DNA from: an uncultured Lachnospiraceae bacterium | GTDB lineage: Bacteria; Bacillota; Clostridia; Lachnospirales; Lachnospiraceae | Assembly (NCBI GenBank): GCA_947174505.1 | Contig: CAMWJF010000008.1 | Span: 35,204-99,203 of the forward strand | Direction: 5' to 3' | Length of the DNA stretch: 64,000 nt | Shown: in pieces, positions 61,596 to 64,000 of the stretch | Position numbering within the stretch: the stretch's first letter is position 1 | How the letters are laid out: each line of letters begins with the position of its first letter | The notes under the pieces: model-generated | What the model was told of the DNA's origin: nothing | The model's input: only the letters and a program-made list of their open reading frames with translations | Databases searched by the model: none | Position numbers and translations under genes: made by a program

Positions 61596-61721
61596 ATGAG
61601 TCACGATTTAACAGCACTATACGAGAGGCTGAGCCATGATAACGAGTTACAGGGTGAGAGCAACAGCATATCCAACCAAGACGGGCAGGCTCCCTACGGC
61701 AGGAAAGATATAGCCGCATAA
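61596..61721 (+). pseudogene. N-terminal remnant of a large serine recombinase
   Basis: 41 residues: MSHDLTALYERLSHDNELQG then ESNSISNQ. This is the catalytic start of TnpX/Tn5397-type serine recombinases (Y-E-R-L-S-x-D-x-E-x-x-G-E-S-N-S-I-x-N-Q). The sequence then leaves homology (DGQAPYGRKDIAA) and stops. AAGGAGAGAATTGATT precedes the ATG. It is a trace of a mobile element whose body has been lost. Confidence 0.7.
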
Positions 61722-61774
61722 TTGTTTTAGTTTAAGATTCATGGCAAAAACGGCAAATTTTACTCTTCCCATCA

Positions 61775-61821
61775 TTGACAAAAATTCGATTTCGTGTTAT
61801 TATATAATCCGAAGTCGAATT
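61775..61821 (+). promoter_or_regulatory. Promoter and operator of the MarR gene
   Basis: TTGACA (61775-61780), 17 bases, TATTAT (61798-61803). AATTCGATTTCG and CGAAGTCGAATT (61783-61794, 61810-61821) form an inverted repeat with one mismatch around the -10, the expected MarR site. Confidence 0.75.
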
Positions 61822-61840
61822 ATAAACGGGGAGGTAAAAA

Positions 61841-62305
61841 ATGAGCGAAACAAGAAAAGATGTTCGGAAACTTGTGATTGCGATCAGTAATCTTGATAAG
61901 ATTTATACTGCCAATACGCCAAAGATTGGCAGGCAGTCATCCGAATTATGGCTGATGTATGCCCTTAATGACGGAGAGGCACATTCCCAAAAGCAGATCT
62001 GTGAGGAGTGGGGATTTCCGAGGACGACCCTGAACACCGTTACCAAAAAATGTGAGGCCGCGGGTTATCTGACATTGACCGCCATTCCCGGAAAACGGCG
62101 AGAAATGCTGATATGCCTTACGGAAAAGGGGAAAAATTATGCGGATCAGATCTTAGATGTCATCTATCGCGCGGAAAACCGGGCAATGGAAAAAATACTT
62201 GAAACATATCCCGCGGATTTTATTGATATTTTGGGGGATTTTGTACAATGCCTGAAATCCGCGTTTGAGCAGGAAAATGATAAAATGGAACAGGGAGGTA
62301 CCTAA
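61841..62305 (+). CDS. MarR family transcriptional regulator
   Basis: 154 residues. HSQKQICEEWGFPRTTLNTVTKKCEAAGYLTL is the helix-turn-helix, followed by the wing PGKRREMLICLTEKGKNYAD. It is likely autoregulated through the inverted repeat at its promoter. It is the first gene of a unit with a KTR protein and a MATE pump, so the pump is the expected target. AT-rich and next to the recombinase remnant. Confidence 0.9.
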   Translation: MSETRKDVRKLVIAISNLDKIYTANTPKIGRQSSELWLMYALNDGEAHSQKQICEEWGFPRTTLNTVTKKCEAAGYLTLTAIPGKRREMLICLTEKGKNYADQILDVIYRAENRAMEKILETYPADFIDILGDFVQCLKSAFEQENDKMEQGGT

Positions 62306-62494
62306 TTGAAAGATCAGGAATGGATACTTTGTCCGAACTGCAAAAATAAGACGCGGACAAAAATCCGGGAGGATACCGTACTTTCCCATTTTCCCCTGTT
62401 TTGTCCAAAGTGCAGGCAGGAGACTTTAATCAATGCGCATCAACTGAAAATATCAATTATCAAAGAGCCAGACGCAAAGACGCAGAGCCGATAA
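62306..62494 (+). CDS. Cysteine-rich KTR domain protein
   Basis: 62 residues from TTG 62306, with GGAGG seven bases before, directly abutting the MarR stop. WILCPNCKNKTRTKIREDT and FPLFCPKCRQETLIN show the Cys pairs and the K-T-R signature of this family. The family is common on conjugative and mobilisable elements of gut Firmicutes; function unknown. A terminator overlaps its stop. Confidence 0.8.
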   Translation: MKDQEWILCPNCKNKTRTKIREDTVLSHFPLFCPKCRQETLINAHQLKISIIKEPDAKTQSR

Positions 62495-62527
62495 TTCGTT
62501 ATCAAAACGGACTATCGGCTCTTTATT
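62484..62527 (+). terminator. Terminator after the KTR gene
   Basis: AGAGCCGATA pairs with TATCGGCTCT and is followed by TTATTT. It overlaps the KTR stop codon and precedes the MATE gene by about 105 bases. Confidence 0.8.
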
Positions 62528-62631
62528 TCCGCGGGCAATGAGTCAGGTGCCGTGCCTGCACGAGCATTTGACGAATGCCGCGAGGGTCAAATTGACTTTG
62601 TTTTGGCAGGAAAAGTTAGGAGGAAATTGAA

Positions 62632-63948
62632 ATGTCCGGTTTAGGCATGAAAAATATAATAAAGTACGTTGTACCGATGATCTTAAGTAATCTTTGCTTC
62701 TTTATGTTCACCATTATTGACGCGGTTTTTGTCGGAAGAGGTGTAGGAACAAATGCCCTTGGAGCAATCAATTTAGTCAGTCCCTTCATCATGGTTGTTG
62801 GAGCAATAAATATGCTGATCAGCGTTGGCGGTGTAGCCATTTATGCTGTGCGTATTGGAAGAGGGGATGTGGAAGGAGGAAATAAAGTATTCCGTACAGG
62901 AATGCTGTTTATGGTATGTGCCGCGGCAGTTCTCAGCTTTATTGGTGTCTTTTTTGCGGATGAGGTTTGCACGCTGCTTGGTGCAAATGAAACATTCCAC
63001 CATTTAGCGGTCAGCTATCTGTTTTGGTACTCTGTCTTCATTATTCCGTCTGCTATATCCATGGGACTGCAAAATTATTGCCGGAATGATAATGCGCCCG
63101 GATTGGTAAGTATTGTAGTGATTGTCACAACAGTATGTAATATCTTTGGCGACTGGCTGCTGATCTATCCTATGGAATGGGGAACAAAGGGAGCCGCTAT
63201 TGCTACGGGCATATCACAGACACTTGGATTATTGGTTATACTGACCCATTTTATCCGTAAACAGGGGAATCTGCGTTTTGGAAAAATAAAACTGGAAAAA
63301 AATCTGTTCAAGGAAATCATTATACATGGTCTGCCCGAAGGAATCAGCCAGTTGGCAACTCCTGTTATGACGTTTTGTATGAACATGGTACTCATTGATT
63401 TGGTAGGAGATCTTGGAGTGAATGCCTTTTCAGCTATCAGTTATATAGCCTCTTTTTCTATGGCTATCTTTTTTGGGGCCAGCGAGGGGTTGCAGCCTTT
63501 ATTTGGACAGAGCTATGGTGCGAAGAAAACAGAGGATTTGAAGTTTTATTTTAAGTCAGGGCTGAAAATCAGTTTTTTTGGCAGCGCTGCTGTTACGATA
63601 TTCGTTGTTCTTTTTGGCGGGCATATTTGCAGCCTGTTTGGAACTGACGCTGTAACACGGTCATATATGCTCAAAGTGTTACCGCAATTTGCTGTTGGTT
63701 TTGTTGCGACAGCAGTGAATGTTATGATTTCTTCTTATTTGTATTCTACGGAACGCTCTTTTCTCGCTTTAAGTATCAGCGTTTTACGGAGCATCCTTGT
63801 AAATGCGGCAGTCATACTGATTCTGCCATATCTATTTGGTGAAAGTGTCATATGGTTTTCCTTATTGATATATGAAGTAATCGTATTGATAATTGCAGTG
63901 GCACTGTTAAAACATTCAGAGCGAAACGGCATTCGTTTCAAAGAGTAA
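62632..63948 (+). CDS. MATE family efflux transporter
   Basis: 438 residues with 12 helices. TIIDAVFVGRGVGTNALGAINLVSPFIM, WGTKGAAIATGISQTLGL and FFGASEGLQPLFGQSYGAKK are MATE features. It resembles the MepA-like group. GTTAGGAGGAAATTGAA precedes the ATG. It sits behind a terminator, so it is either read through from the MarR promoter or has its own. A separate MarR-MATE pair exists at 19107-20938, so the window carries two such systems. Confidence 0.92.
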   Translation: MSGLGMKNIIKYVVPMILSNLCFFMFTIIDAVFVGRGVGTNALGAINLVSPFIMVVGAINMLISVGGVAIYAVRIGRGDVEGGNKVFRTGMLFMVCAAAVLSFIGVFFADEVCTLLGANETFHHLAVSYLFWYSVFIIPSAISMGLQNYCRNDNAPGLVSIVVIVTTVCNIFGDWLLIYPMEWGTKGAAIATGISQTLGLLVILTHFIRKQGNLRFGKIKLEKNLFKEIIIHGLPEGISQLATPVMTFCMNMVLIDLVGDLGVNAFSAISYIASFSMAIFFGASEGLQPLFGQSYGAKKTEDLKFYFKSGLKISFFGSAAVTIFVVLFGGHICSLFGTDAVTRSYMLKVLPQFAVGFVATAVNVMISSYLYSTERSFLALSISVLRSILVNAAVILILPYLFGESVIWFSLLIYEVIVLIIAVALLKHSERNGIRFKE

Positions 63949-64000
63949 AGGAGCTTCCTGTATAATTCAAATATAGGGAATTCCAAGAAAGAAGGTTGAG

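Overview
The window reads as a spore-forming Firmicute of the Lachnospiraceae type (class Clostridia, probably a gut commensal). The evidence is the conserved gene orders yicC-remA-gmk-rpoZ and rimO-pgsA-cinA-recA-recX-rny, a SpoIIM-like and a SpoVB-like protein, clostridial-style sigma-A promoters, a CIRCE-controlled groESL operon, and a gap-pgk-tpiA operon. I saw no rRNA, tRNA or CRISPR array. Most of the backbone is moderately GC-rich. Several islands are clearly AT-rich and look acquired: about 1.2-2.0 kb, 34.7-37.0 kb, 46.4-48.9 kb, 58.4-59.7 kb and 61.6-64 kb.

Layout. 1-926: start of an NFACT/RqcH gene on the minus strand. 1.2-2.0 kb: a small AT-rich patch with a broken secreted-protein gene running into a dispersed repeat. 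2.0-13.2 kb: housekeeping run (yicC, remA, gmk, rpoZ, rimO, pgsA, cinA, recA, recX, rny), interrupted by a gene for a membrane protein with a long Tyr/Gly/Gln-rich tandem repeat. 13.4-18.1 kb: aminotransferase, NUDIX hydrolase, SpoIIM-like protein, xerD, a decayed MATE remnant and a lipoprotein. 18.1-27.8 kb: LysR regulator, MarR/MATE pair, DAHP synthase, SpoVB-like flippase, mnmA, a membrane GGDEF protein and a PHP phosphatase. 27.9-31.4 kb: an HscC-type Hsp70 with a membrane J-protein. 31.4-34.7 kb: gap-pgk-tpiA.

34.7-37.0 kb is the most unusual locus. It is an AT-rich cassette bounded by two related terminator-like hairpins. It encodes a STAS-like/GHKL ATPase (interrupted by one in-frame TAA), a DUF4325-type STAS-like protein and a small membrane-anchored helical protein, an arrangement that suggests a partner switch with a membrane effector. 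37.1-46.1 kb: a YesM/YesN-type two-component system around an LplB/YtcP-type ABC sugar importer, with a GH29 alpha-L-fucosidase. 46.5-48.9 kb: a RecQ-family helicase split by a one-base frameshift.

48.9-52.9 kb: a cobalamin riboswitch, a corrinoid ABC importer and a PduO-like adenosyltransferase form one B12 uptake-and-activation operon. 53.0-55.9 kb: a fusion of a C_GCAxxG_C_C redox domain to GGDEF-EAL, then a degenerate-GGDEF protein and a zinc ribbon. 56.0-58.2 kb: groES-groEL behind CIRCE. 58.4-64 kb: a HipA/CtkA-like kinase with a small partner gene, an ECF sigma/DUF4179 pair, a truncated serine-recombinase remnant, and a MarR-KTR-MATE module that resembles mobile-element cargo.

Dispersed hairpin repeats occur in several intergenic gaps. 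One copy supplies the last codons of the GGDEF membrane protein.
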